DNA from: Opisthocomus hoazin
Lineage: Eukaryota > Chordata > Aves > Opisthocomiformes > Opisthocomidae
Assembly: GCF_030867145.1 (NCBI RefSeq)
Contig: NC_134418.1
Location: 3,964,802-4,028,801, forward strand
Direction of reading: 5' to 3'
DNA: 64,000 nucleotides
Shown here: piece by piece, positions 12,801 to 24,589 of the stretch
Numbering within the stretch: the first letter of the stretch is position 1
Layout: every line of letters begins with the position of its first letter
Program-made: the position numbers and the translations under genes
Notes under the pieces: model-generated
The model's database searches: none
Told to the model about the DNA's origin: nothing
Seen by the model: the letters and a program-made list of their open reading frames with translations, nothing else

Positions 12801-13940
12801 CCACCTACACGACCAGCAAGTTTCAGCAGGAGGTAACGAAGACAAGTCGGACCGTGGTCTGTAGGCTGAACTATGCACAGGAGGGGTCTGATCCTCCACA
12901 AGCTTTGAGGGGTCTTCAAGTGGAAAAAAGTTTAAAGCTATGCCTGTTTTTGACTTTACGTAGCATTTTTCTTCTGTATATCACATTGCTTTGTGCAAGT
13001 GCATAAACACTGATATGACTGAGTGGCAGAGACGGAAAACAGACTCTGGGAGATAAGAAAACCTGACAGTGTTTGGATAGGATTGTAGTGGGCTGTGGTC
13101 TTTTGGTCCACAGGCTGGGCTTTACTTGTGAGATAGATTCTAATGAGATTAACTTCATTATCTGGAGAGGAATAGGAAAAAACTGTACATGAATTAAACG
13201 CCTTACCATGCCGGGTCTGTTCTGTGATTTGCACAATGCCTCGGCAGTGGGAAGATCACAGCAGCCTTCAAGTACAGCGGCAGTCATGAAAGCTGAAAAA
13301 GACCCTTCATGTTTAGGAAGACAACTGGGCTTAACGGACATGTTTCATCAAACAGTCATTCTTATTTTGTAAGATTTATGTTTAAGTTGCGAAGGGTCAC
13401 AGTTATTTTATTTGAGACAACTTTTCTCCATTTGTGCGGAAATTATCTGCAGCATTCAGACAAACCTGAAACATCAGACTTGGAGAGCTGCTGGCTATTC
13501 GGATATTTGGCCTGAACCCAGAAAAGAGGAATGACTTTTTTTAAAGCATTCTCACCATTTGTCAGACTGAATTAGAAATCTGCCTTATCTCCTATTTTGA
13601 CTTGTTTTAATGACCTGATAAGAAGTTTCCAGTTGGAGCTGGACTGGGATGTATGACCTGGGATGTGTATCTGTGAGCAAGTAATTCCATGAAGGATCAT
13701 CTTTTACCTTTGATGTTTGGCCCATTCAATTTCCTTTCAGTAACCTTTTTTTTTGTGTGTGTGTATTCATGGAAAGTTAAGGGAAATGGTTTGAATTCTG
13801 TTGTCTGCGTGAATTCACCGTGCAGTCACTTTGGCGTTTGCATTGCTGCACCCAGCTTAGTTTCCACCATGCTGGGCACCATTTAGATGTGCAGCAAGAG
13901 CCAGTCCTTGCATGGGGAGCCAACAGCTGAAGGAAACAGG
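9890..13940. other. Intergenic; possible noncoding element near 12.5-12.7 kb
   Basis: No gene is supported. A TATA-like CTATAAAAACTGG lies at about 11791-11803 without any associated gene. The part around 12480-12720 is AT-rich, with poly-T, TAATTAG, GTAAATA, AGGTCA and CACGTG-type motifs close together, as often seen in conserved noncoding elements. That is only suggestive. Confidence 0.5.
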
Positions 13941-14250
13941 AGTGAAAAGCTGGAGAGGGACTTTTAACAAGAGCAGGTAGTGATAGGACAAGGGTTGATG
14001 GCTTTAGACTGAAAAAGGGGAGAGTTAGATGAGATATAAGGAAGAAATTCTTCCCCATGAGGGTGGTGAGGCCCTGGCCCAGGCTGCCCAGAGAAGCTGT
14101 GGCTGCCCCCTCCCTGGCAGGGCTCAAGGCCAGGTTGGACGGGGCTGGGAGCAGCCTGGGCTGGTGGAAGGGGTCCCTGCCCGTGGCAGGGGGTTGGGAC
14201 TGGGTGATCTTTAAGGTCCTTTCCAACCCAAACCATGCTGTGATTCTATG
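13941..14250 (+). mobile_element. CR1 LINE 3' fragment
   Basis: This is a short 5'-truncated copy. It contains 'agctggagagggactttt', 'tgataggacaagggttgatg', 'aagaaattcttccccatgag', 'gctgccccctccctggcagg' and the tail 'ctgtgattctatg' ending at 14250. It is the same subfamily as the copy at 24.6 kb. Confidence 0.93.
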
Positions 14251-16265
14251 AAAACGCTGACTGGGGAAGGGAAATCTGGAGCGAGCACCTGAGCGGGAGA
14301 CTTGCAGCCCATGGTCCTCCTGACTGAATCACGCTGCTGATGGCATTTATTATGGCTGTTTCCTGGTGAGGAAGAGACTCAGCACCACACAGGTCACCAG
14401 CCGCTGCTGGCACACTCAGGAGCAATGAATCACCAATGCTGTTTGTTGGGCTGAGTCACTTGTGTGGACAAGAGACCTTTTAATAGAAAATGTTCGTCAG
14501 TGAATGAAAAAACCCACCAATTCTGTAAGAAACTTCCAGGTCCCTTTTTGGTATCCTTTCTCCGATGAAAGGAGCATTTTGCTCCATCGAGTATCGCCTC
14601 CTCCGAGGCTCTGCTCCACGGGGTGCCCGGGCGCAGAGCGACCTGCGGTTTCCAGCTGGCAGAACAAAGGCAGGGGATCGTGTTCGCAGGCTGTTTGTTC
14701 AGCGTCCCGGTAACAGAACATTGGGCACCTGGAAACTTTGGCATGCAAAACTTGTATTTTGTTATCTTTTTTCTTTTCTTCTGAGTCCTAAAGCAACTGA
14801 GGGGGAAAAAAAAAAGTTGAAATCTTTTCTTCTTCTTTTTAACAAAAAAGCAAACTGTGTGGGGAAGGGGGGGAGGGGAATATTTCCAAGTTCAAATTAT
14901 CACCTGCTCACTGAAAAACCACTTGAATATTGGCCAAGAGGAGAAAAGTGAAAGCAAAATGTGGCCCTAGATATTGAAGGAGAATATGAGGGAGGTCTGG
15001 AAAACCCTGTGTGCCAGGGCCGGGGTGGCGAGGGAACAGCTGACCAGTGCCTCCTTGGCCAGTACAAGAACCAGCGGCTAGCAAATGGAGTTAGTGGGAC
15101 ATGGGACACGGGACACGGGTTCCGAGCAAACCAATGGGTCCTCGTGCAACGGGTAGCTGAGCTGTAAACTACTTGCTGAAGGGTATTGTGGATACAAGAA
15201 GGTTCAGGAGGTAAATGGGCAAGTACATGGATGAGAGGTCTGCTGGATTTGCTAAGCAGGCGAATCCCATCTGGCTCAAGACATCTCTTGAGCTGAATAT
15301 AAAGGAGGCAGAGTGTTTGGGAGAAGTATTGTATGTGTTTGCCCCATCCTCATGTGCCCGTTCATGGCTACTCATTTTGTCTGGGTTTTTTTTTCATCTT
15401 GTTAACTTGAAACAGCAGAAAGCAAAACGAGCTTAGCCACCAAAGCCACAGCACCTCGGGGGTGCGACTGGAGCTGGGACAGCATCCTTGAGTCACGTGC
15501 AGCAGGAACGTGCTCTCCGCAGGTCTCTACCTTGGTCATCTCAGGTTTTGAGATGCCCTGAATGCTGCCAGAGAGCACCTTATGAGGATGCTCAGCTTTG
15601 TCTTCCGTTTTCTTTTCCAAGTCCCTTCCCACCTTTATCTATACCTGTCAAAGCCACTTCCCAAACTGGATAGACCCTGGGCCAGAGCAGTGGGGCTGCT
15701 TTTATGCTCTTCATGTGTCCCAACACCACTGGGCAGCCAGCCGAGCACTTTGACTGAGATTTTGATGGCTTGTTATTACTAATTCCCTTCTTCCATTTCT
15801 CTCCCAGCAACACTCAGTAATTTTACCAGTTTTTTTGTTAAAATATTGTTTTTCCGTTCCTTTGCGGATTAGGACAAGGGACCCTTTTCCGCAAAAGCGA
15901 TTTGGGTGCCAGATCCCTGCTGGTGCCTGTCACCAGCTGTAGCGTGCTGCTACCTTTCTCCTTCCCCACCTCAGAGCCAGGCAAACACATTCTGTCCTTC
16001 TGGGATTATATTCGAGAGATCTGAATGTCACAGCAGGCTGCATGGTTTGACACAGGAAACATTTGTGCCTGCTACTTAAGAGAAATAAGTTGCTCGTGTT
16101 TCCCTGGGAACCAGCCTGTCAGTCGAGCTTGCTCGACTCCCCTGTTATTAAAATAAAATGTGAAAGAGTAAATGGATAGGTTGCAAGTTGTAGAAGGGTA
16201 AAATGCTACTTGGAGATATTTCGTATCCAAAATACGTACCCTTATGTAAAGAAGGTGCTAAATCG
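14251..16265. other. Intergenic, nothing recognised
   Basis: Only A-rich and T-rich runs (for example at about 14803-14815) and unconserved short frames are visible. Confidence 0.6.
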
Positions 16266-16270
16266 GAGAG
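16266..16270. repeat. Target site duplication, left copy (GAGAG)
   Basis: The five bases directly before the LTR are repeated exactly at 16674-16678, directly after it. Confidence 0.85.
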
Positions 16271-16673
16271 TGTCCTGGGTTTGGCCAGGACAGGGTTAAT
16301 TTTCACCGGACTCCAGGAAGGGGCACAGCCGGGGGGTGGGGGCTGACCCCACCTGGCCGAACAGAGCCCGGTATTCCATACCCTGTGACGTCACGCGGGG
16401 TTCCGGTGGGGGGGTGGCGCGGCGGGAACGCTCTCGCGGCTTGGGAGCGTGCGGCGCCGGTGCGGTCCGAGAGAGCGGGTCTGTTTTTGTCGTGTTTTCT
16501 CCTTATCTGTATCGTTGTTGTTCCTGTTTCCCTCTGTTTGCTGTTCTGTTAAACTGCCCTTATCCCGACCCACCGGTTTCTGCCTGTTTTCTTTCCATTC
16601 TCCTCCGCACGCCAGCGGGGGGAGGGGTGGCCGCGTGGCGCTTTTGTTGCCGGCGGCAGCCAAAACCAAAACA
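16271..16673 (+). mobile_element. Solo LTR of an avian ERVL-like retrovirus, 403 bp
   Basis: The element starts TGTCCTGGGTTTGGCCAGGA and ends AACCAAAACA, giving TG...CA ends. It is flanked by perfect GAGAG 5-bp direct repeats (16266-16270 and 16674-16678), the target duplication of integration. The start 'tgtcctgg..aggacagggttaattttc' and the later 'ttaaactgcccttatcccgac' match an LTR type I recognise from many birds; a 5-bp duplication fits ERVL. It holds a perfect palindromic cAMP-response element (TGACGTCA, 16386-16393). There is no internal viral sequence, so this is the product of LTR-LTR recombination. Orientation is taken from that family. Confidence 0.88.
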
Positions 16674-16678
16674 GAGAG
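16674..16678. repeat. Target site duplication, right copy (GAGAG)
   Basis: Exact partner of 16266-16270, directly following the LTR's terminal CA. Confidence 0.85.
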
Positions 16679-17407
16679 CTATTTCAGATAATTTAGATGG
16701 ATCATTATTCTTTTGGATTACTTTTGCTAGCAGTGCTGTATCTTTATGCACAGAACTTGGAGGCTGTCTGCAAAAATAACCCCCCGTGGCTCAGCAGTTG
16801 CTGTGTTACGTCCGTGTGCAGGTTATACATAACCCTCGCTCCCCTGCCCCTTGGCACTCGTTTCCTCTGCTGCTTGCTGGTGTACCGAGGCTGTATTCTC
16901 TATTCAGCTTCTTAGCCTGTTTCTTCAGAGCTTTTCTCTTCACTCCAGAGGTGCCTTCGCTTCCCATTTTGTGCAGGTTGTATGAGGGCTTATCTTCAAG
17001 ACCTGCGACTTTCAGAGACTGCAGGTTATCTGTGGGGCGAGCTATTTGTAGGCAATGCTGTACCAGGATGGCTCGTAGCACTCGGCAGCGTACGCGTGCA
17101 GAAGACAAAGGCGGCCTCTGTACCGGACAGCTTGCGAACTCGGTGTCGTCAGGAGCTGGGAGACAGGCACGGGCAGACAGCGGGGCACAGTGAAACAACG
17201 GGGCCGTTTTGCTCAGCGAGAATGGCTGCAGTCTGCAAGCAGGCATCTGCGGGCATCGCTGTGCCCAGAGAGCGAAGGCAGAGCAGGGAAGGCAGGGGCT
17301 GCTGAGATTGGGATGGAAATGGTGGGAGACGCAGGAGGACTCTCGGGATCATTCTCTGGCCTCTGCACATATCAGCCCTTGGCCTTCTAGGGGCAACATC
17401 CGAAACA
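16679..17407. other. Intergenic between solo LTR and CR1, nothing recognised
   Basis: The sequence is moderately CpG-containing around 17030-17300, but no exon or repeat family is recognisable. Confidence 0.6.
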
Positions 17408-17962
17408 GTGAGATAGTTCTCCTCCCCCTCTTCTCTGCCCTAGTGAGGCCCCATCTGCAGTGCTGTGTCCAGTTCTGGGCTCCCCACTTCAAGAAAGATG
17501 AGGAGCTACTGGACAGAGTCCAGCAGAGGGCTACGAGGATGAGGAAGGGACTGGAGCATCTCTCCTACGAGGGAAGGCTGAGGGAGCTGGGCTTGTTCAG
17601 CCTGGAGAAGAGAAGGCTGAGAGGAGACCTTAGAAATGCCTCTAAATATCTGCAGGGTGGGGGTCAGGAGGACGGGGCCAGACTCTTTCCAGTGGTGCCC
17701 AGCGACAGGACAAGGGGCAACGGGCACAAACTGAAGCAGAGGAAGCTCCAGCTGAAGATGAGGAAGAACTTCTTCCCTCTGAGGGTGATGGAGCACTGGA
17801 GCAGGCTGCCCAGGGAGGTTGTGGAGTCTCGTTCTCTGGAGATATTCAAACCCCACCTGGGCAAGGTCCTGTGCAGCCTGCTCTGGGTGACCCTGCTTCG
17901 GGGATTGGACTGGATGACCCACAGAGGTCCCTTCCAACCCCCACCATGCTGTGATTCTGTGA
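17408..17962 (+). mobile_element. CR1 LINE, 5'-truncated, young subfamily
   Basis: It encodes in frame [61 protein letters not shown] residues, with no stop through the whole copy. It ends in the tail 'gtgattctgtga' at 17962. It is the same subfamily as the copies at 19.4, 44.4, 52.1 and 52.9 kb. The longer open frame around it (17209-18108) is chance extension into flanking DNA. Confidence 0.95.
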
Positions 17963-18344
17963 TAGTTGCTGGTAGAGAGAGACATTGGCTGGAAGTATAT
18001 CTGCCAGTGCTAGAGAATGAAAATGAGACCCGTAGGACCAGTTTGGGTTTTTCCACTGTTCTCACCGCAGTTGCCATCGCTTGCGCTTTCCTCTGTTACC
18101 TGCTGTGAGCTGCGGCAGGTGCTGCGCTGCCGTCAGCGGCAAAGCCGCCTCCCGCATTTCCACATTCAACCCTCTTCCTTTGTCCTGCCAAATTTTCATT
18201 TCCTGGATTCTTTAAGTTCAAAATAGTTTCAGTCATTGCGGTTTCATGCAACCTACGCTGAATTGGCGACAAAGTGGAGTAAAGGTCCATAACTGCTTTC
18301 ACAAGAAGGTGCATTACGTGAGCTGGGTATGGGGATAACTTACG

Positions 18345-18600
18345 AAGGATGTGCTAGAGATGTGCAAAGTAGTGAGAGACTTGCAGAGAAGTCAGCTGTT
18401 CACTGTCCCTTTTGATATAAGAACATGGGGGCATGGAATGAAGACAGCAAGCTCCAAGCAGACCCAAGGAGGTGTCGTTGATACGGTTCTTTGGTGGAAC
18501 TCCTTGCTGCAGGGCGTTGGGGTCACCAATATTTACATGGTGAGAGCATGCAAGCTCATGAAAACAAAATCCAAAGACGGTTACTAAACACAGAGCAACC
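18345..18600 (+). mobile_element. Ancient CR1 LINE fragment
   Basis: It shares the order of landmarks with the ancient fragment at 1-420: 'gttcactgtcccttttgata', an 'aagacagcaagctccaagca' block, 'tggtggaactccttgctgca' at about 18492-18511, then 'catggtgagagcatgcaagc'. It is heavily diverged and has no modern tail. Confidence 0.6.
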
Positions 18601-19369
18601 GTGTCTATCTCAAAAAGTCCCCGAGCAGAAAATAAGTGGGAGCCGAGAGGGGTGAGTCCCGCTCTCCCACTTGTGCAGGCAGCATACTGGCCTACGCAGA
18701 TCTTTGTTCTCACCCATGACAGTTTTCTACTGCTCTTTACCAGCCCCATTTTTCTGCCTCTTTATTTTTTCCAGCGTTTTTTCGAAGGCATCTGCTCTGT
18801 GGTGTGGCTGGGGTACTGTTGTCTCCTGAAGATGAATTTCTGCAGGATTTTTGAGAGATGTAGCAGGGTGCAAGGGAAAAAAAAAAAGTGTGTAATAAAA
18901 GCATGAAATGCCAAAACTGGGATCTATGCACTAAAAGCCTTGCTGACCTGATGATGGCGGGGACTGAAGGTCCAGGAAGGATTTGTCTCCTGTGCACTTT
19001 CTCTCTCCAGTACAGACAAACGGCCTTGGCTGTACCAACTCAGGGTGTTGCCGCCATATACCCCAGAGAGTCCTGCAGCCCTGATGCAGCCCATGTAAGG
19101 CAGAGCTCTTGTCCAGGCTCCTTCCCGAGTGGACCAGATGTTGTGTCCGAGGTGGCTGTGGAAGCCAGCCCGGTTGTAGGATGGCACAGCCCTGGGCCAG
19201 TGCGCAGCGTGTGCAGCGGGCTGGGTGTCCATGAGACAGAGATGGCTTTCCACCAGTGTTCTGCCTGTGCTCCGGGAAAGCATTCCCAATTTTCCTAATC
19301 CAAGTGAAACCAAAGGGGTACTTTAGCTATGAGAACTTGCAGAAATGGCATCAGGAAGGACTCCTCACC
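18601..19369. other. Intergenic, nothing recognised
   Basis: Only an A-run (about 18879-18889) and short frames on both strands are seen. Confidence 0.6.
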
Positions 19370-19830
19370 GAATCACAGAATGTTAGGGGTTGGAAGGGAC
19401 CTCCGTGGGTCATCTAGTCCAACCCCCTGCCCAAGCAGGGTCACCCAGAGCACGCTGCTCTGGACCTTGCCCAGGTGGGTCTGGAATATCTCCAGAGAAG
19501 GAGACTCCTCAACCTCCCTGGGCAGCCTGGGCCAGGGCTCCGTCACCCTCAGAGGGAAGAAGTTCTTCCTCATCTTCAGCTGGAACTTCCTCTGCTTCAT
19601 TTTGTGCCCGTTGCCCCTTGTCCTGTCGCTGGGCACCACTGGAAAGAGTCTGGCCCCATCCTCCTGACCCCCACCCTGCAGATATTTAGAGGCATTTCTA
19701 AGGTCCCCTCGCAGCCTTCTCTTCTCCAGGCTGAACAAGCCCAGCTCCCTCAGCCTTTCCTCGTAGCAGAGATGCTCCAGTCCCCTCATTATCCTCGTAG
19801 CCCTCCACTGGACTTTCTCCAGTAGTTCCC
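19370..19830 (-). mobile_element. CR1 LINE 3' fragment, young subfamily, opposite to the copy at 17.4 kb
   Basis: The plus strand begins 'gaatcacagaatgttagggg', a reverse-complement CR1 tail. It runs through the reverse complement of [22 protein letters not shown] and [17 protein letters not shown] to 'ctggactttctccagtag'. On minus the frame is open across the copy. Confidence 0.95.
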
Positions 19831-21411
19831 CAATGTAGTGGAATGAAGGTGTGATAAGAAGAAGTATTTGGAAGATGAAGCTTGACAGATACAATCTAGA
19901 AATACTAATATGTTTCAAACATTCATAGTGCATGCTCGCTACAACAATTTATTGAGGGTTGCAATGGATCTTCTACAAGCAGATTTCTTTTTACTGTTGT
20001 TGAGACTGAATACTATTCTCGTCAGCTATATCCTTCCAGGAATCCATGTAGGAAAGTGTTAAAGCTTGTAGCTCCCAGGTTACTGAAAGAAATTATTGTT
20101 TGAGCTGTATCATTCTGGAAATCACCTTCCTAGAAGGGAATAAAGATGAAAAAAACTGCGAGGGGAATTTGAGGAATTGTCTTCATCACCTGGGCTTGTT
20201 TTGTTTCTGCCCCTAAAGGCGAGCAGGATGGTTGTTCTGTGTCTAGATTGTTTATCATCACAGGGAAATACTCATGATAGATCTCCTTGCCACTTAGACA
20301 GCTTGTCAAACGATGACTGAACAGCAAACGTCATTTGTTACTCATTCCTATGAATTACTGCAGCTACGCCGGAACGACTGGAAGGTCACACGGCTTTTTA
20401 GCAAAGGGCAGGCTCTCTGAAGCGGCTTTTGAAACCGCCTGTAGCCTGAGTATGCTTTCAACGGGAGGTTGCTGGGCTTTCAGATTCCCTTTGTAGTCCT
20501 GGTAAAATCTTTTATTGACTTACTGTCAAGGGATCGTGAGGAAAAGGGGAAAAACATTCACAAGAAGCGATACGGTTTGATCTTTGTCCTTCCCCGTTGT
20601 GTTTGTGATCGGTAGTCTTGCTTCAGATAAAAAACTGGTAGTGGGATTTTGTATTTATATTAGAATATTTCTCTCTCCTGCACCGGACATGGTTTTGCTT
20701 TTTCTCCCGGGAATGCATGTTTTTGTTTGACTATTCAAGTGTTCCTCAAGTGGGTGAATGAATCATGGAAATTCCGTATTACGTACGGATGAAAAGACCG
20801 TAAAGCGCTATATCTGAGCCCTCACCTTAAGTTTGCTTTGTCTGCTTTGCAAGTAAAACGGATTACTCTCTCCCTAGTAAACAAACAGAGTAAAGGATGG
20901 AAAAGTCAGCTGGGCTATTTGGAGTTGTAATTGTTTAGCAGAGGCATTTCCAAACTGTGCTTAGTGTACTCCTTGGGGGAAGACAAGCGGCTCTGCCGTC
21001 GCACGTGACCCAGCCCAGAGCAGGAGCCAAAATCAGCACCCAGGTGTCCTAATGATAATGATTCCTGGCTTAGAAAATCGGAAACCCCCTGTTCTAAGCT
21101 ACATATTTTTTGTTTGCTTTGGAGTTGTATTCTAACTTGACAAGGGTCCTGCTAGGTGTCGGTGTGCGAGTGGATCCCCTGAAGATTTGAGCATGTGCCA
21201 AACTTCTGACATGCAGCGAGGCTGCAGACACGCTCTTACTGCCGGCTCCGAGCCTTGGCGAGAGGGGGCAATCTGTAAAGCACTGCACGCCCTGTGGCTT
21301 GTAGCAGGCGGCTTTGCATTGAAAGGTTGCTGACTTCAAGTGGACAACGGCACTTTGAGCAACATTTTTAAATCTGAGGATGAGAAATGATGGGTGAGAA
21401 CAGTAAGATGC
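19831..21411. other. Intergenic, AT-rich, no repeat recognised
   Basis: This is low-repeat AT-rich DNA with few open frames. A short palindrome (TCCGTA, 5-base gap, TACGGA) lies at about 20773-20789. It could contain noncoding regulatory DNA, but nothing is identifiable. Confidence 0.55.
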
Positions 21412-22471
21412 TGTGGTGGTTTAGCCTGGCTGGAGGCCAGGTGCCCACCAAAGCCTCTCCATCGCTCCCCTCCTCAGCTGGGCAGGGGAGAAAAAATACC
21501 ATGAAAGGCTCGTGGGTCGAGACAAGGACAGGGAGAGATCACTCAGCAATTGCCATCACAGGCAAAACAGACTCAGCTTGGGGTAATTAATTTAACTTAT
21601 CACCAGTCCAATTAGATTAGGGTAATGAGAAATAAAACCATATCTTAAAACCACCTCCCCCCCACCCCTCTCTTCTTCCCAGACTTGACTTCACTCCCCA
21701 ATTCTCTCCCTCCTCTCTGAGCAGCACAGGGGGACAGGGAATGGGGGCTGTGGTCAGTTCATCACACGTTGTCTCTGCTGCTCCTTCCTCCTCACACTCT
21801 GCCCCTGCTCCAGCGTGGGGTCCCTCTCATGGGACAGTCCTCCATGAACTGCCCCAGCGTGGGTCCTTCCCACGGGGTGCAGTCCTTCAGGAACAGGCTG
21901 CTCCAGCGTGGGTCCCCCATGGGGTCACAAGCCCTGTCAGCAAACCTGCTCCGGTGTGGGCTCCTCTCTGCACGGGTCCACAGGTACTGGCAGGACCCTG
22001 CTGCAGCATGGGTTCCCCACGGGGTCACAGCCTCCTGCAGGCATCCACCTGCTCCAGCGTGGGGTCCCTTCCACGGGATGTGGGTGGAGATCTGCTCCAC
22101 CATGGACCTCCATGGACTGCTGGACACAGCTTGCCACACTATGGTCTTCATTATGAGTTGCAAGGGAACCTCTGCTACGGCACTTGGAGCACCTCCTCCC
22201 CTTCTTCTGCACAGACCTTGGGGTCTGCAGAGGTGTTGCTCTCACACAGTCTCACTCCTCTATCCTGCTGCTGTTCCCTCCCTTTAAATTATTTTATCCC
22301 AGAGGTGCTACCACCATCGCTGATGGGCTCGGCCTTGGCCAGTGACGGGTCTGTCTTGGAGCCGGCTGGCGTTGGGTCTATCAGATATGGCGGATGCTTC
22401 CAGCAGCTTCTCACAGAAGCCACCCCTGTAGCCCCCCTGCTACCAAAACCTTGCCACACAAACCCGGTGCA
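21412..22471 (+). mobile_element. Solo LTR of an avian endogenous retrovirus, about 1.06 kb
   Basis: It starts TGTGGTGGTTTAGCCTGGCT and ends near CACACAAACCCGGTGCA. The whole follows an LTR type I recognise as common in birds: 'gccaggtgcccaccaaagcc', 'gacagggagagatcactcag', 'gggtaattaatttaacttat', and near the end 'ctcagaagccacccctgtag'-like text then 'taccaaaaccttgccaca'. The flanks GATGC (left) and GAGGC (right) agree at four of five bases, compatible with a decayed 5-bp target duplication. The middle carries a degenerate tandem array. No internal viral genes are present. The 264-codon open frame across it is a by-product of its low-stop, GC-rich array. Confidence 0.85.
21800..22170 (+). 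repeat. Degenerate tandem array inside the LTR
   Basis: Units of roughly 45-65 bp, each carrying a variant of 'ctgctccagcgtggggtccc' followed by 'cacggggt..', recur at about 21807, 21850, 21900, 21948, 22000 and 22050. They are characteristic of this LTR type and not a separate satellite. Confidence 0.8.
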
Positions 22472-24589
22472 GAGGCAAAGCCTTTTGATACTGAACGTCA
22501 GGAATGCGGTGTTTTGGAGCATGGAGGGGTGCTGAACGCTGCTTATATTTCATCTCCACTCCTGCTCTCTTTTCCAGGCAGCTTGACCTTTATTTTCCTA
22601 AAAAACCCTTCATGCCAAGCTTGATCCTCATCTTGCCTGACAGTTCTAGGAATGGGACATTGTGTTGGTCAACAGGAATCTGGAGGACAATCGCTTAATG
22701 GCTTTAAATCATTATTTTGCTTGGCAGAAAAAAAAAAAAAAGGATCAATCCATAGAATAGACTCCCCTGACAAGAGTTCAGACACTCCAAGACCCCAAAG
22801 TACAGCTTTAATATGGTGTCCAGGTACCCTTCCACCCACCTCGTGCCCACCATGAGCTCTCCTGCTTAGTTTGCCGGACTCCCTTCCCCATTTGACTGTG
22901 CATGTGTTGAAGGACACGAGACCTGAGTTATTCCTGCCCATCCCTGAGACGTCTTGCTGCAGTGCAAAAAACTCAACAACCCTCCCAGAAAGAGACCTGC
23001 CAGGCAATAACACCCTTGTCTGTCTTTACGCCGATTATGCCTCCGGCTTGCAGCTCTTGGCAGTCTTCTCAGGTCTGTTGCACAAGGAGGTCTTTCTCCC
23101 TAGCTGTTAGGTTACACCCTCTGGAATTTTATCATTCACTTTGCGTTTCATTCACAAACCTGTGGTTCGTGGGTTCTTCCCAGGAAAGATGCTCTATTTA
23201 CCTTGAAGGCCAGCTGTTCACTGACCACAAGCTAAGAAAACAAATGTCAAGAGGCAGAGAAAGTGCTTATTTTAGGATTTCATCATATTTCTTTGGAACT
23301 ACTGTCCGGGTACGGCACCAGCATCAGCCACCTCTGTCAACTCCTCTTTCTTAATGCATCAAACACTGTATTAAACACGTGCTTGCAGTGCACTTCAGCT
23401 GTATTTTCCCACAGGTAGTTGCATTTCTATGTCCCCTCAAAACGTCTTGCAAGCATGCCTAGGGCCGTTGAGCCGGCTGGGCTCTGCTGCCAAATTTAAA
23501 CTGGAGAAAGAGGGTAGAGCCCAGGGGACCCCAGCTACTCAGAGCTTTCTAGATTTAGTTCAAATCCTTCAAATTGCAGCCAAGCGAGCCGAGAGCTAGT
23601 GCAGCCCTGGAGCATGGTTGTTTATTTGCTACGGAGGAAATAGAAGTGCCATTCAGTAGGAATTGGCTCACCAGCTTTCCCAGCTGCTGGATGACTAGAA
23701 TCTCTCATGGGTCAGCTTCTCTGTGGGAACAGGGAGCACCAGTCTGTTCTTCGCCGTGGCTTCTCCTTGGCTACAAAAGGACACGGCCTTGATTAGAGGC
23801 AGCCCCGGGGGCAGGTACTGCTCTGTGAGATGCTGAGGACTACGGGCAGGATACCTCGGCTTCCCCTCCGTCCCCTCCAGATAGGTAGCTCCGAGCTGGA
23901 CCATCGAACTGACCCAGTTTCCTCATCATCCCGGGCTCTGTTCGGGGCGGTGGGAAAGGCTGCTCTTTCCAGCCAACATAACCAACCTCGTTGCCAATTC
24001 CTCTCTTTCCAGATATAGCTGGTTAAAACAGGGATATGGCCCATTTCCTTGAAGACCTTTAATTTGCAAAGCTCTGCTTCTGTCTGTAGGCTCGGCGGAG
24101 CCCCTGTGCTGAGGATGCGGGGCATGTGTGAGGGCAGAGCTGCTGCCTCTTCTCCGTCATCACCCCACCGTGCCCAGCAGCGCTGGCTCGCAGGCTCAGA
24201 AACCACGTTTCAAACACAGCGTGTGGCCATGAGGTGCCCGTTGTCCTGTACTGGTTGCCAAATACCATCCTGGCTTCAGCATGTGGGTACTTCGAGGTGC
24301 TTTGCAGCTATCGATTCCAGAGGTGACAGCAGCAGTAAAAGGCAGTCAGAGGAGCGCCAGGTCTGGAAGAAAACGGCCTGCAAACGCTGTCTATGTGGAA
24401 TGGCAAACTTTGCACAATTATTATTTAATACCTGGTTGAAGCTGGGAAACCCAAGCCCTGTGTTATTCTTGCTGTTTTCTTTAGATGTTTTGGCGGGCTA
24501 CGCAACCTCACCCTGGCTGTGCAGGTGGGCAGCTGAGCGTGTTTTATAAAACCTCAGAACGCTTGAAGGCGGTTCGTAGGCACGACAGT
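22472..24589. other. Intergenic, nothing recognised
   Basis: An A14 run lies at 22728-22741. No gene, retrocopy or repeat family can be named. Confidence 0.6.

Noticed and set aside
16336..16779. 147-codon plus-strand frame near the CpG-rich patch at 16.4 kb as a promoter-linked gene
   Set aside because: The patch is the solo LTR with clear ends and target duplication; the frame has no known domain.
17209..18108. 299-codon plus-strand open frame as a gene
   Set aside because: Its middle is the CR1 copy at 17408-17962; both ends are chance extensions into flanking DNA with no recognisable domain.
21741..22535. 264-codon plus-strand open frame as a gene
   Set aside because: It lies almost wholly inside the solo LTR and follows the LTR's tandem array.
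22728..22741. A14 run as the tail of a processed retrocopy
   Set aside because: The sequence before it has no open frame or exon-like content and no flanking target duplication was seen.
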